A DNA stretch of 43,782 bases from Thermoleophilaceae bacterium (GCA_030448005.1 JAUJNT010000001.1:662897-706678), one strand, 5' to 3'. Shown: positions 33,381 to 43,739, counted from the stretch's first letter. Notes: generated by a model from the sequence alone, not told the origin. Numbers and translations are program-made.

Positions 33381-33422
33381 CTTTCGCGAGCATACGGCAC
33401 CGGCACGCGGAGGAGCATGGTT

Positions 33423-33466
33423 TTACAGGTTCTTCACACCCCGGTCACGCGCACATAACGGCCTTC
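33423..33466 (+). promoter_or_regulatory. PHO-box-like 11-bp direct repeats
   Basis: TTAC, TCAC, TCAC and TAAC start at 33423, 33434, 33445 and 33456, exactly 11 bases apart, the pattern bound by actinobacterial PhoP/RegX3-type regulators. The block lies in the divergent region between the two regulators, about 30-70 bases before the start at 33495. Confidence 0.65.
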
Positions 33467-33494
33467 CGGCGCTCCCGTGGCAGGTTTTCCCGTG

Positions 33495-33812
33495 ATGGAG
33501 GCGCTCACGACCGGGATCCTCAGGGCGGGAGACGTCGAGGTCCGTCCCGACGAGTTCCGGGCGTTTGCGGGCGATCAGGCGCTGAACCTGACCGCGCGGG
33601 AGTTCGAGCTACTGACGGCCCTGGTCGGCCGCGCCGGACGGATCGTGAGCCGTGAGGAGCTCTACCGCACGGTGTGGGGCGAGCGCTACCGCAAGTCCGA
33701 CCGCTCGGTGGACGTCTACGTGGCCAAGCTCCGGCACAAGCTCGAGGACGCGCTCCCAGGCAGGCGATTCATCCATACGCACTTCGGGTTCGGGTACCGC
33801 TTCCAGCCCTAG
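33495..33812 (+). CDS. Stand-alone PhoB-type winged-helix regulator
   Basis: A 105-residue protein consisting only of the OmpR/PhoB DNA-binding domain: GDVEVRPDEFRAFAGDQALN, LTAREFELLTALVGRAGRIV, WGERYRKSDRSVDVYVAKLR, IHTHFGFGYRFQP. No receiver is present, so it cannot be phosphorylated in the usual way. It is a near relative of the output domain of the neighbouring full regulator, which suggests duplication and loss. ATG at 33495; GTG at 33477 would add six residues. PHO-box repeats lie upstream and it precedes pstS by 111 bases. Confidence 0.85.
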   Translation: MEALTTGILRAGDVEVRPDEFRAFAGDQALNLTAREFELLTALVGRAGRIVSREELYRTVWGERYRKSDRSVDVYVAKLRHKLEDALPGRRFIHTHFGFGYRFQP

Positions 33813-33825
33813 GGCACGGCGTCCT

Positions 33826-33851
33826 TCACATCTCTTTCACATTCGGGCGAC
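33826..33851 (+). promoter_or_regulatory. PHO-box repeats before pstS
   Basis: TTCACATCTC and TTTCACATTC place TCAC at 33826 and 33837 (11 bases apart), with a weaker CGAC at 33848. This is the expected site for phosphate-starvation control of pstSCAB, whose first start is at 33924. Confidence 0.65.
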
Positions 33852-33923
33852 AAATCGGCAACAGACTGGGGCCTGTGCCGTGGAACGCTCGCCACTCCAA
33901 GTGAACGAACCGAGGAGAAACGC

Positions 33924-34883
33924 ATGAGGAAGTGGCTCGCATTCGGCGCAGCCGGCGTACTGGCGCTGGGCATCACGGCCTGCGGAAGCGACGACGAGGA
34001 CTCCGGAAGCGGCGGGGGCGGTGGTGGGGGGGGCGACCTGTCCGGCACGATCAAGATCGACGGCTCGAGCACTGTCGCGCCTCTGAGCGAGGCAGCCGCG
34101 GAGCTCTTTCAGGCGGAGAACCCGAACGTCCGGGTGACGGTGGGGACGTCAGGCACCGGCGGCGGCTTTGAGAAGTTCTGCGCCGGCGAGACCGACATCT
34201 CCGACGCCTCGCGGCCGATCAAGGACGACGAGGAGGCCCCAATTTGCAAGAAGAACGGCATCGCCTACGAGGAGGTGCAGGTCGCAAACGACGGGCTCGC
34301 AGTGGTGGTCAACCCACAGAACGAGTTCGCCAGCTGCCTCACGGTCGCAGAGCTCAAGAAGATCTGGGACAAGGGCTCGAAGGTGAACAACTGGAAGCAG
34401 GTCAACCCGAAGTTCGAGGACACAAAGATGGAGCTCTTCGGGGCGGGTACGGACTCCGGCACCTTTGACTACTTCACGGAGGCGATCAACGGCGAGGAGG
34501 GTCGCTCGCGGTCGGACTACAACGCCACCGAGGACGACAACGTCACGGTCCAGGGGGTCTCGGGCTCCGAGGGAGGGATCGGCTATTTCGGACTCTCCTA
34601 CGCCCAGCAGAACGAGGGCAAGGTCAAGACAGTCGAGATCGACGGCGGGGATGGCTGTGTTGCGCCCTCGACCGAGACCGTCCAGGACGGCACCTACAAG
34701 CCGCTGTCGCGCCCGCTGTTCATCTACCCGAGCGACAAGGCGCTGAAGCGGCCCGAGGTGAAGGCCTTCCTCGACTTCTACCTCGAAAACCAGGACAAGA
34801 TCACCGAGCAGGCCCTCTACGTCCCGATGACCGAGGAGCAGCTCACCAAGAGCAAGGAGAAGGTCGCCTCGTTGGGCAGCTAG
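33924..34883 (+). CDS. pstS: Phosphate-binding lipoprotein PstS
   Basis: A 319-residue substrate-binding protein of the high-affinity phosphate ABC transporter, anchored outside the membrane. Lipoprotein signal: [20 protein letters not shown] with the lipidated Cys in ITAC, then an acidic/Gly linker. Phosphate-binding segments: [39 protein letters not shown] and [13 protein letters not shown]. Length and order match PstS. Start ATG after GAGGAG. First gene of pstSCAB-phoU, with PHO-box repeats upstream. Confidence 0.96.
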   Translation: MRKWLAFGAAGVLALGITACGSDDEDSGSGGGGGGGGDLSGTIKIDGSSTVAPLSEAAAELFQAENPNVRVTVGTSGTGGGFEKFCAGETDISDASRPIKDDEEAPICKKNGIAYEEVQVANDGLAVVVNPQNEFASCLTVAELKKIWDKGSKVNNWKQVNPKFEDTKMELFGAGTDSGTFDYFTEAINGEEGRSRSDYNATEDDNVTVQGVSGSEGGIGYFGLSYAQQNEGKVKTVEIDGGDGCVAPSTETVQDGTYKPLSRPLFIYPSDKALKRPEVKAFLDFYLENQDKITEQALYVPMTEEQLTKSKEKVASLGS

Positions 34884-34908
34884 CCCCGCCACAGGCAGCC
34901 GATCACGG

Positions 34909-35856
34909 ATGAGCGCCACCGAGGCCAGCGCGGTCTCCACCTCCGCACCGCGGCGGCTGGAGACCGCGCGGCCTCGCTACGGCGAGCTGCTGATCCAGGG
35001 GCTGCTGGCCGTCTGCGCGCTCGTGTCGGTAGCGACCACGGTAGGCATCGTGATCGCGCTGCTGGAGCCGACGATCGAGTTCTTCGGCGACGTCAGCCTG
35101 AAGGAGTTCTTCACGACCAAGGAGTGGTCGCCACTCTTCTCGCCCCCCAGCTTCGGGGTGCTTCCACTCGTTACTGCGACGCTGACGATCACCTTCTGGG
35201 CGCTGCTCGTGTGCATCCCGTTCGGGCTCGGCGCCGCGATCTACCTCAGCGAGTACGCCCAGCCCCGCACGCGCTCAGTCCTCAAGCCGGTTCTCGAGGT
35301 GCTGGCGGGGATCCCGACGGTTGTCTACGGGTTCTTCGCGCTCACCTTCGTCACCCCGATCCTGCAGGACATCTGGTTCGTGGGCGAAAAGCCGCAGGTC
35401 TTCAACGCCATCTCGGCCGGCCTCGTGATGGGCATCATGATCCTGCCGACCGTGGCCTCGCTCGCCGAGGACGCGATGGCTGCCGTGCCCCAGGACCTTC
35501 GTGCAGGCGCCTTCGCGCTCGGTGGGACGAAGTTCCAGGTATCGACCCGCGTCGTCGTGCCGGCGGCTCTTTCGGGGATCGTGGCCGGGTTCGTGCTCGG
35601 CATCTCGCGAGCGATCGGAGAGACGATGATCGTGCTCATAGCCGCCGGCGGCACTCCAAATCTGAGCTTCAACCCGTCGGAGGCGATGCAGACGATGACC
35701 GCGTTCATCGCGGCCGCAGGCATCGGTGACCAGCCGACGGGCAGCGTCGGCTACAAGACGATCTTCGCGGTCGGATCGACGCTGTTTGTCATGACTCTGG
35801 TCATGAACATGGTCAGCATCCGCCTCGTGCGCAAGTACCGCGAGGTGTACGAGTGA
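34909..35856 (+). CDS. pstC: Phosphate ABC transporter permease PstC
   Basis: A 315-residue inner-membrane permease with six predicted helices and the binding-protein-dependent transport motif near GISRAIGETMIVLIAAGG. Family signs include VLEVLAGIPTVVYGFFAL and DAMAAVPQDLRAGAFALG. 25 bases after pstS; its stop overlaps the pstA start (GTGA), showing coupled translation. It pairs with PstA to form the channel. Confidence 0.96.
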   Translation: MSATEASAVSTSAPRRLETARPRYGELLIQGLLAVCALVSVATTVGIVIALLEPTIEFFGDVSLKEFFTTKEWSPLFSPPSFGVLPLVTATLTITFWALLVCIPFGLGAAIYLSEYAQPRTRSVLKPVLEVLAGIPTVVYGFFALTFVTPILQDIWFVGEKPQVFNAISAGLVMGIMILPTVASLAEDAMAAVPQDLRAGAFALGGTKFQVSTRVVVPAALSGIVAGFVLGISRAIGETMIVLIAAGGTPNLSFNPSEAMQTMTAFIAAAGIGDQPTGSVGYKTIFAVGSTLFVMTLVMNMVSIRLVRKYREVYE

Positions 35857-36743
35857 GTACGCCGGAGGCAGCCGCGCGCATCGTCGGGAGCCAGCCGCTG
35901 AAGGACCGCGTGCAGGGACAGTTGTTCCGCTTCGCGCTGCTGTTCAGCCTGGCGATCGGCATCCTCAGTCTCCTGACGCTGCTGATCCAGGTGGGGGTGA
36001 AGGGGGGCCCGCGGTTCGGGGCGGACATCCTGAACAGCTTCCCGTCGGGCAACCCTGACACCGCCGGGGCGCGCTCAGCGATCTTCGGCACGATCTGGGT
36101 GATCTCGATCGTCGCGCTCGTGACGATCCCGATCGGGATCGGGGCTGCGATCTACCTCGAGGAGTACGCCAACAGGGAGCGCTGGTGGAACCGACTGATC
36201 GAGCTCAACATCCAGAACCTGGCGGCGGTTCCCTCGATCGTGTACGGCATCCTCGGGCTCGCGTTCCTGGTACGCGGCTTTGCCGATCTGGGGCAGACGG
36301 TGCTGGCGGGCGCACTCACGCTGTCGCTGCTCGTGATGCCCGTCGTGATCATCTCGGCGCGCGAGGCGATCCGCGCAGTCCCGGACTCGATCCGGCAGGG
36401 GTCGCTGGCGCTCGGCGCTACGCAGTGGCAGACGATCCGACGCCAGATCCTGCCGGGCGCCATTCCCGGCATGGCCACGGGGTCGATCCTGGCGCTCTCC
36501 CGGGCGATCGGCGAGGCTGCACCACTGGTGTTGCTCGGCGCGCTGACGTTCATCACGTTCAATCCCGAGAGCCTCAACAGCGCGTTCACCGTCCTACCGA
36601 TCCAGATCTTCAACTGGATCTCCCGGCCGCAGGAGGAGTTCAAGATCTTGGCGGCTGCAGCGATCCTCGTGCTGCTGATCATCCTGCTCGCGATGAACGC
36701 CGGCGCAATCTACCTTCGAAACCGATACCAGAGGAAGTGGTAG
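35853..36743 (+). CDS. pstA: Phosphate ABC transporter permease PstA
   Basis: A 296-residue permease, second half of the channel. Visible: a first helix (FRFALLFSLAIGILSLLTLL), LNIQNLAAVPSIVYGILGLA and the loop motif SILALSRAIGEAAPLVLLGA. GTG start at 35853 overlaps the pstC stop by four bases. The next gene, pstB, follows by 10 bases. Confidence 0.96.
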   Translation: MSTPEAAARIVGSQPLKDRVQGQLFRFALLFSLAIGILSLLTLLIQVGVKGGPRFGADILNSFPSGNPDTAGARSAIFGTIWVISIVALVTIPIGIGAAIYLEEYANRERWWNRLIELNIQNLAAVPSIVYGILGLAFLVRGFADLGQTVLAGALTLSLLVMPVVIISAREAIRAVPDSIRQGSLALGATQWQTIRRQILPGAIPGMATGSILALSRAIGEAAPLVLLGALTFITFNPESLNSAFTVLPIQIFNWISRPQEEFKILAAAAILVLLIILLAMNAGAIYLRNRYQRKW

Positions 36744-36753
36744 GTGATACTCC

Positions 36754-37682
<929 letters not shown>

Positions 37683-37683
<1 letters not shown>

Positions 37684-38393
37684 TGGCCGACCTCACGAGC
37701 CGGACGCAATTCCAGGACGAGCTCAAGGAGCTGGAGGGGGCGGCCCTCGGTGGCCTGAACCTGGTGTGCCAGTCACTCGATCGGGCGATCGAGACGGTGC
37801 AACAGCAGGACGTCGAACTGGCGAGCATGGTGATCGCCGACGACGACCGGATCGACGGACGCTACCTCGAGGTGCACCAGGGCATCCTTTCGCTGCTCGC
37901 GTTGCAGGCTCCTGTCGCTGGTGACCTGCGCCTCGTGGCTGCACTGCTGCATGTCATCAAGCACGTCGAGCGGATGGGGGACCAGTGCGTGAACATGGCA
38001 AAGCTCGTGCCGCTTGCGGGGCACCAGCCGCCCGCAGACGCGGAGATGCTCGCCAATATCGCCCGCATGGGCAAGCTGGCCAGCTCCCTCGTGGTGCAGT
38101 CAAAGCAAGCCTTCCAGCGCCGTGACGTGGCGCTCGCCCAGGACCTCGTCCGGCAGGACGACGACATCGACGGCCTCAACCGCGCCTGCTTTCACCGGGC
38201 GCTCGAGATTGGAGACGATCCCGACGCGCGCGAATGGGCCATGCACATGATGCTCGTGGCCCGCTGTCTCGAGCGGATCGGCGACAACGCGGTCGACATC
38301 GGCGAACAGTGCGCGTTCGTGGTCACCGGCCTCTTCCGCGAGTTCGAGGACGCATCGCATCCCGAGCTCTCGCCAGGGCCGCGGGGCGGCTGA
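37683..38393 (+). CDS. phoU: Phosphate-uptake regulator PhoU
   Basis: A 236-residue protein of two PhoU three-helix bundles, with the family signature ADDDRIDGRYLEVHQGILSL and LLHVIKHVERMGDQCVNMAK, repeated later as RQDDDIDGLNRACFHRALEI and VARCLERIGDNAVDIGEQ. PhoU restrains the Pst transporter and its signalling when phosphate is plentiful. ATG shares a base with the pstB stop. A DUF47 gene follows after three bases. Confidence 0.95.
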
Positions 38394-38396
38394 ACG

Positions 38397-39017
38397 GTGG
38401 CCCTCTTCGCCAGCACGCCAAATCACCGCACCTTCTTCTCGCTCTTTCAGGAAGGGGGGCTGAACGCCCAGGCCGCCACCGGCATGCTCGACCGCCTCAT
38501 GCGCGGCTGGCCCGAGAGCTCGGGCCTCCGGAGAGAGATCAAGCTGCTCGAAGATGAGGGCGACAGGATCACCCACGACGTGATCCACGAGCTCTACTCC
38601 ACAGCAGTCACGCCGTTTGACCGTGAGGACATCCACGCGCTCGCCGCCGCACTCGACGACGTGGTGGACTACGCCGAGGAGACGGCCGACGTGCTCGGGC
38701 TCTACGGGATCGAGGCCCCGATGGAGCAGGCGATCGAGCTCACCGGTGTCCTGCGTGACGCCGGCAGGGAGCTCGCGGCCGCCCTCGGCAAGCTCGGCTC
38801 GATGAGCGAGATGACCCCACACCTGGAGGCGGTCGACCGGCTGGAGGATGAGGGGGACCGGATCAGCCGCCAGGCGCTGGTCTCCCTGTTCGAGGGTGGC
38901 ATCGACCCGATGGTTGTCATCCGCTGGAAGGACGTCTTCGAGCGGCTCGAGGAGGGCATCGACGCGTGCGAGCACGTAGCGCACATCCTCGAGGGCATCG
39001 TCGTCAAGCAGACCTGA
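38397..39017 (+). CDS. DUF47 (PhoU-like) protein
   Basis: A 206-residue PhoU-related helical protein (IKLLEDEGDRITHDVIHELY, FDREDIHALAAALDDVVDYA, WKDVFERLEEGIDACEHVAH). DUF47 proteins usually sit before a low-affinity PiT phosphate transporter and control it; here no PiT gene follows, and it is instead attached to the pst operon three bases after phoU. GTG start. It may act on Pst or on a PiT gene elsewhere. Confidence 0.9.
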   Translation: MALFASTPNHRTFFSLFQEGGLNAQAATGMLDRLMRGWPESSGLRREIKLLEDEGDRITHDVIHELYSTAVTPFDREDIHALAAALDDVVDYAEETADVLGLYGIEAPMEQAIELTGVLRDAGRELAAALGKLGSMSEMTPHLEAVDRLEDEGDRISRQALVSLFEGGIDPMVVIRWKDVFERLEEGIDACEHVAHILEGIVVKQT

Positions 39018-39137
39018 CGAGAGGACGAGTGGGGTCACGGGCTCGGCATCCTGCCTCGCCTTCGGGGCAGAATCTATTTCGCCGTTCCGACCCGGTAGAT
39101 CGCTTCGCGATCTTCCCGGGACAGGCGGCCTACCACG

Positions 39138-40061
39138 ATGGTCCTCGGTTCGTCTGCCAAGCTGCGACGGGTCTGCGTGATTCTCGGCTGCATCGACATC
39201 GGCAGCAACACCACGCGCCTCCTGGTGGCGGAAGCCGGCCACGGGAAGCTGCGGGAGCTGACGGCCGAGCGTGTCTTCACCTGTATCCGCAAGAGCCTCG
39301 ACCATCTCGGGCGCATGCCCACCGAGAAGATCGCGGAGACGGTAGGCGTTGTGTGTGCCCAGGTAGAAACCGCCCGGGGGCTCGGAGCCGGCGAGATCGC
39401 AGCAGTGGCCACGGCCGCGATACGCGACGCTCCGAACCGTGGAGAGCTCGAACAGGGTGTGCAGGAGGGCTGCGGGGTCCCGCTGCGGGTGATCTCGGGG
39501 CAGGAGGAGGCGCGCCTGTCGTTCGTGGGCGCCACCCGCACGCTTCGGGAGCCCGCGGCGGGGAAGGTCGCCGTGGTGGACGTGGGGGGCGGCTCGACCG
39601 AGATCGCGATCGGCGCGGCCGGTGGTGGCGTGCAGTGGTGGCGTTCGCTTCCCATCGGCTCGGGCGTACTCGCGGATCGCCACCTTCTATCCGACCCACC
39701 CGCCGCGCGCGAGATCGAGGCCGTCCGCCGGCAGGTTGCGGCCACCTTCGAGGGCCTCGCGGCGCCCGGCGTGAGGGGCGCCCTGGCAGTGGGCGGAACC
39801 GCCACGTCGCTCGCGCGGGTGATCGGCAGCGCCCTCGATCACTCGACGCTCGAGCGCGCGGTGGAGCTCCTCTCGCAGACCCCCATCGCCGAGCTGGCCG
39901 GCCGGCTCGACCTCGATCCCGAACGGGTTCGGCTGCTGCCGGCGGGGATACTCGTGCTGCAAGCCGTCTCGGAGCGGCTCGGGCCCCTTCAGATCTCCTG
40001 CGGTGGCCTGCGGGAGGGCGTGATCCTCGAGCTGGCCGAGCGGGCGGTAGAGCGCTCGTGA
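39138..40061 (+). CDS. Exopolyphosphatase / pppGpp phosphatase family (Ppx/GppA)
   Basis: A 307-residue ASKHA-fold phosphatase with phosphate-binding loops CIDIGSNTTRLLVAE, GQEEARLSFVGAT, VVDVGGGSTEIAIG and ALAVGGTATSLARV. Members hydrolyse polyphosphate or pppGpp; the short form (about 300 residues) is typical of actinobacterial Ppx proteins. GTG at 39177 is an alternative start close to the domain. Its place between the pst genes and ppk1 favours a polyphosphate role. Confidence 0.93.
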   Translation: MVLGSSAKLRRVCVILGCIDIGSNTTRLLVAEAGHGKLRELTAERVFTCIRKSLDHLGRMPTEKIAETVGVVCAQVETARGLGAGEIAAVATAAIRDAPNRGELEQGVQEGCGVPLRVISGQEEARLSFVGATRTLREPAAGKVAVVDVGGGSTEIAIGAAGGGVQWWRSLPIGSGVLADRHLLSDPPAAREIEAVRRQVAATFEGLAAPGVRGALAVGGTATSLARVIGSALDHSTLERAVELLSQTPIAELAGRLDLDPERVRLLPAGILVLQAVSERLGPLQISCGGLREGVILELAERAVERS

Positions 40062-40077
40062 ACGGCGACCGGCGCTC

Positions 40078-40515
40078 TCAGCCTCGCCCCGCCAGCGCCT
40101 TCAGCTCATGCGGGCGGAGCAGCACCTTGAGCTCCCCTCGGTCGATCCCCGCGAGGCCCCCCTTCGGCATCCGCACCTGGGCGCCCGTCTCCCTGTGCAC
40201 CGCCATCGAGAAGTCCGGGTCGTGGCCCACCAGCAGCACCTCCTCGCCCAGCCCCGTTGTGACCTCCCCCACGTCGAACGGTCCCGCCTCCAGGCGGTCG
40301 TCTTCTGACACCTCCACGGCGAAGGGCTCGCACGCCAGGCGGGCGGTGTCGCGGGCCCGCAGCTTGGGGCTCGAGACGCAGGCGTCGATCGGCACCTCCA
40401 GCTGCGCCAGGGCGGCTCCCGCGGCGCGCGCCTGCCGCTCGCCCTCCTCCGTGAGCCTGCGTTCGGCATCGGGCGATCCGTCCTCTGCCTCGCCGTGCCG
40501 GAGCAGCCAGATCAC
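40078..40515 (-). CDS. SixA-like histidine phosphatase
   Basis: A 145-residue phosphoglycerate-mutase-fold phosphatase: WLLRHGEAEDGSPDAERRLT with catalytic RHG, SSPKLRARDTARLA, and the second His in LLVGHDPDFS. SixA proteins remove phosphate from phosphohistidine; here between ppx and ppk1 it may act on a related target, which is inference. The frame is open far upstream, antisense to ppk1, but homology begins at GTG 40515. The only gene on the minus strand in this block. Confidence 0.9.
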   Translation of the reverse strand: MIWLLRHGEAEDGSPDAERRLTEEGERQARAAGAALAQLEVPIDACVSSPKLRARDTARLACEPFAVEVSEDDRLEAGPFDVGEVTTGLGEEVLLVGHDPDFSMAVHRETGAQVRMPKGGLAGIDRGELKVLLRPHELKALAGRG

Positions 40516-40563
40516 GGCCAGTAGCGTAGTCACCCACGACTCACAACGGGGAGGAAGTGGCGA

Positions 40564-42684
40564 GTGATGGAACCGGGCGCCGAGACGATCACCACCGAGG
40601 AGAGCGAGGCCGTCGAGGCAAGGGCGCCCGACCTCGACTCGACTGCCCTCTACGCCAACCGCGAGCTGTCGTGGCTCGACTTCAACGAGCGGGTGCTGCA
40701 ACTGGCCGAGGACGAGCGGATGCCGCTGCTCGAGCGGGCAAAGTTCCTCGCGATCTACACCACCAACCTCGACGAGTTCAACATGGTGCGCGTGGCGGGG
40801 CTCCACGATCAGGTGGACGCGGGGATCGACGCGCGGGGGCCCGACGGCCTGTCGCCGCTCGAGACGATCGAGCGGATCGCCGAGCGCACGCGCGAGCTGG
40901 GCAGGCGCCAGTCCCACCACTGGGAGGATGTGATCCGCCCGGCGCTTGCCGAGCAGGGGATCGCGGTGAAGCAGTGCTCGCAGAGCTCGCCGGAGGAGCT
41001 GGAGGAGGTCGACCGGATCTTCAGCGAGCAGATCTTCCCCGCACTGACGCCTCTGGCCGTCGGACCCGGAAGGCCCTTCCCGTACATCTCCAACCTGTCG
41101 CTCAGCATCGGCGTCTGGTTGCGGGACCCCGTCACCGCCGTCGAGCTGTTCGCCCGCGTGAAGGTGCCCAAGGAGGTGCTTCCCCGCTTCGTGAGCATCG
41201 GGCATGGCACCTTCGTGCCGCTCGAGTCCATCATCGCCCGCAACCTCGACGCCCTCTTCCCCGGGATGGAGGTGCTGCGCCACTTCTACTTCCGGGTGGC
41301 GCGCGACGCCGACTTCACGGTCTCCGACGAGGGTGATGACCTGGTGCGCGCCGTGGAGCAGGAGCTCCGCCGCCGCCGCTTCGGCGAGGTGGTGCGCCTC
41401 GAGGTGAGCGCGGACATCGATGCCGACCTGCGGGCTTTCCTGATCTGCCAGCTGGGCATCGAGGACAACCAGGTGATCGACATGGCCGGCACGCTCGACC
41501 TCAGCGACCTGTGGGAGCTCTACGGCGTCGACGGCCACAAGGAGCTGCGGGAGGAGTCCTGGAAGCCGGTGGTCACCGGTGCCTTCTCGACCGAGGACGG
41601 CAAGCCGGACCTCTTCGCCGCCATGGGGCAGGCCGACCTGCTGGTCCACCACCCCTACGACTCGTTCAGCCAGAGTGTCGAGCGCCTCGTGGAACAGGCC
41701 GTGGCAGACCCGGACGTGCTGGCGATCAAGCTCACGGTGTACAGGACCTCTGACGACTCAGCGCTCGTGCCCATGCTGATCAAGGCCGCGGAGCAGGGCA
41801 AGCAGGCGGTGTGCCTGGTGGAGCTGAAGGCGCGCTTCGATGAGCGGCGCAACATCGGCTGGGCCCGCGCCCTGGAGGAGGCCGGCGCGCACGTGGTCCA
41901 CGGCCTGCCCGGGCTGAAGACCCATGCAAAGGCACTTCTCATCGTGCGCCGGGAGGGCTCCGGCGTGGGTCACTACGTGCACGTGGGCACCGGCAACTAC
42001 CACGCAAAGACGGCACGCCTCTATGAGGACTTCGGCCTGTTCACGTGCGACCCGGACGTCACCGCCGACGTGGCCGCCCTCTTCAACGCGCTCACGGGAG
42101 CGGCGCGGCCGCCGGGCTACAACAAGGCGCTGGTGGCTCCCGAGCGCATGCGTGACGGCCTGCTGGCCGAGATCGAGAAGACGGTGGCGGCTCATCGCGC
42201 CGGCAAGCAGGCGCGCATCGTGATGAAGATGAACGCCCTCGTTGACCGCCGTTGCATCCGCGCCCTCTACGAGGCATCGCAGGCCGGCGTGCCGGTGGAC
42301 CTCAACATCCGCGGCATCTGCTGCCTGAGGGCGGGCGTTCCTGGGGTAAGCGAGAACATCCGGGTGGTGTCCGTGGTGGGCCGCTTTCTCGAGCACGCGC
42401 GCGTCTACGGCTTCCAGCGGGACTCGGAGAGGCGCTACTACATCGGCTCGGCCGACCTGATGCCCCGCAACCTCGACACGCGCGTGGAGCTCCTGACCCC
42501 CGTCGAGGCAGAGCCGCTACGCGAGGAGCTCGAGGACACCCTGGACCGCTGCCTGGCCGACGACACGTTCTCCTGGGACCTGTTGCCGGACGGCTCCTGG
42601 GAGCGCCGGCAGGGCGCCACCCGCTGCGTGCACAGCGAGTTGATGGAGCGGGCCTGCGGACGGGTCGAGGTCGACGCCGGCTAG
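40564..42684 (+). CDS. ppk1: Polyphosphate kinase 1
   Basis: A 706-residue enzyme making polyphosphate from ATP reversibly. N-terminal domain: LYANRELSWLDFNERVLQLA, AKFLAIYTTNLDEFNMVRVA. Catalytic half: HHPYDSFSQSVERLVEQAV, LTVYRTSDDSALVPMLIKAA, the autophosphorylated His in GLKTHAKALL and the second active-site region (RRYYIGSADLMPRNLDTRVE). Length is normal. GTG at 40564 or ATG at 40567 follows GGGGAGGAAG. Together with ppx and pst it makes a complete phosphate store-and-release module. Confidence 0.97.
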   Translation: MMEPGAETITTEESEAVEARAPDLDSTALYANRELSWLDFNERVLQLAEDERMPLLERAKFLAIYTTNLDEFNMVRVAGLHDQVDAGIDARGPDGLSPLETIERIAERTRELGRRQSHHWEDVIRPALAEQGIAVKQCSQSSPEELEEVDRIFSEQIFPALTPLAVGPGRPFPYISNLSLSIGVWLRDPVTAVELFARVKVPKEVLPRFVSIGHGTFVPLESIIARNLDALFPGMEVLRHFYFRVARDADFTVSDEGDDLVRAVEQELRRRRFGEVVRLEVSADIDADLRAFLICQLGIEDNQVIDMAGTLDLSDLWELYGVDGHKELREESWKPVVTGAFSTEDGKPDLFAAMGQADLLVHHPYDSFSQSVERLVEQAVADPDVLAIKLTVYRTSDDSALVPMLIKAAEQGKQAVCLVELKARFDERRNIGWARALEEAGAHVVHGLPGLKTHAKALLIVRREGSGVGHYVHVGTGNYHAKTARLYEDFGLFTCDPDVTADVAALFNALTGAARPPGYNKALVAPERMRDGLLAEIEKTVAAHRAGKQARIVMKMNALVDRRCIRALYEASQAGVPVDLNIRGICCLRAGVPGVSENIRVVSVVGRFLEHARVYGFQRDSERRYYIGSADLMPRNLDTRVELLTPVEAEPLREELEDTLDRCLADDTFSWDLLPDGSWERRQGATRCVHSELMERACGRVEVDAG

Positions 42685-42778
42685 CTCGCCGCCTTAGCTC
42701 GAGCACGTCGAGCTTGGCCTGTATCGCTCGGCGTCAGGAGGGCCCATCGACGCAGGCGGCGAAGGCTACGCTGGCGAC

Positions 42779-43654
42779 GTGAGGCCGGGTGCCAGCTCCG
42801 ATTCCGGCATGCCCTTGGCCGAGGCCGAGCTCTACTCGCCCCGTCCCCTTACCGAAGGAGAGCGGTGGACCGCACAGTCGCTGTTCGAGCTTCGTAGCGG
42901 CGGCTACCGGCCCTCTGCCTGGCTCGAGTTCCTGCGCAGCTCGCTCGAGCGTTCGGGCGAGGCTCGCCGGCAGCGCCTTCCCATGGCCAGGCAGGCCCGC
43001 GCATGGGGGGCGGTGGGAGCGCTTGGCTGGATGGCGGCCTGCCTGCTGAGCCGGAGGGTATGCACCATCCACCTCCGGGCCGCCCCCGGACTGCTTTGGT
43101 GGTGGTCCGTGTGGCGGATGCTTGACTGGCATCTGGGCATGGCCGAGGGAGGTGACGGCCGGCCCCGGGAGCGGCTGTCCCCAGCGGACGCCGTGACCCT
43201 CGCGCGCTTCTGGATGGTCCCGGCCGTCCCGGCCTTGACGCGCTCACAGGCGGGCCTTCCGGCGGTGATCCTGATCGGTGGCCTCACCGATTGGCTCGAC
43301 GGCGCCCTTGCCCGGAGTCGCGGCCGTACCCGCCTCGGCCGCGATCTCGACACGACCGCCGATCTTGCGTTCCTTGGCACCGTCGCGGTGTCTGGCGGCA
43401 GGGCGGGGCGGCTGCCTCCCGCCGGGTGCTGGGCGCTGGGCGCTCGATACGGGATCGGCGTCGCCGTCTCGCTCGTGGCCGTGTTCGGCAGGGCCCGACG
43501 GCCGGCGATCAGGGCGAGGCCGTGGGGGGCCCTGCTGCGGGTCGGAGGGCTGGCGATTTGCGCAGCGGGCCGTGAGCGCCCGGGCACCGCCCTCCTCGTG
43601 ATCGGCTGCGCGGCCCCGCCACGCGCGACCGCTCCTCACCTGTCAAGAGCGTGA
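42779..43654 (+). CDS. CDP-alcohol phosphatidyltransferase family protein
   Basis: A 291-residue membrane enzyme. An unusual N-terminal part of about 120 residues (GERWTAQSLFELRSGGYRPS, a helix with WMAACLLS) precedes the CDP-OH-P domain LSPADAVTLARFWMVPAVPA. The motif reads DGALARSRGRTRLG then RDLDTTAD, close to DG-x2-AR-x8-G-x3-D-x3-D but with seven residues, not eight, before the glycine. Family members join a CDP-linked lipid to an alcohol, making phospholipids; the acceptor is not known here. Confidence 0.82.
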   Translation: MRPGASSDSGMPLAEAELYSPRPLTEGERWTAQSLFELRSGGYRPSAWLEFLRSSLERSGEARRQRLPMARQARAWGAVGALGWMAACLLSRRVCTIHLRAAPGLLWWWSVWRMLDWHLGMAEGGDGRPRERLSPADAVTLARFWMVPAVPALTRSQAGLPAVILIGGLTDWLDGALARSRGRTRLGRDLDTTADLAFLGTVAVSGGRAGRLPPAGCWALGARYGIGVAVSLVAVFGRARRPAIRARPWGALLRVGGLAICAAGRERPGTALLVIGCAAPPRATAPHLSRA

Positions 43655-43739
43655 GCGCCGCGGCTGTGCCGTAGTGGGTAGGGGCTGCGCGCTTCGATCA
43701 CTTGCGCTCCCTTCACCGGCGGCGCGCAGGGCTCGGGCG

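Noticed and set aside
38100-39683. Long minus-strand open frame (527 codons) across phoU, DUF47 and ppx
   Set aside because: Antisense shadow of three well-supported genes in high-GC DNA; no domain is recognisable.
38966-40567. Long plus-strand open frame (533 codons)
   Set aside because: Out-of-frame shadow of the Ppx/GppA gene with Arg/Gly-rich translation.
40516-41652. Long upstream extension of the SixA-like frame
   Set aside because: Antisense to ppk1; phosphatase homology begins only at GTG 40515.
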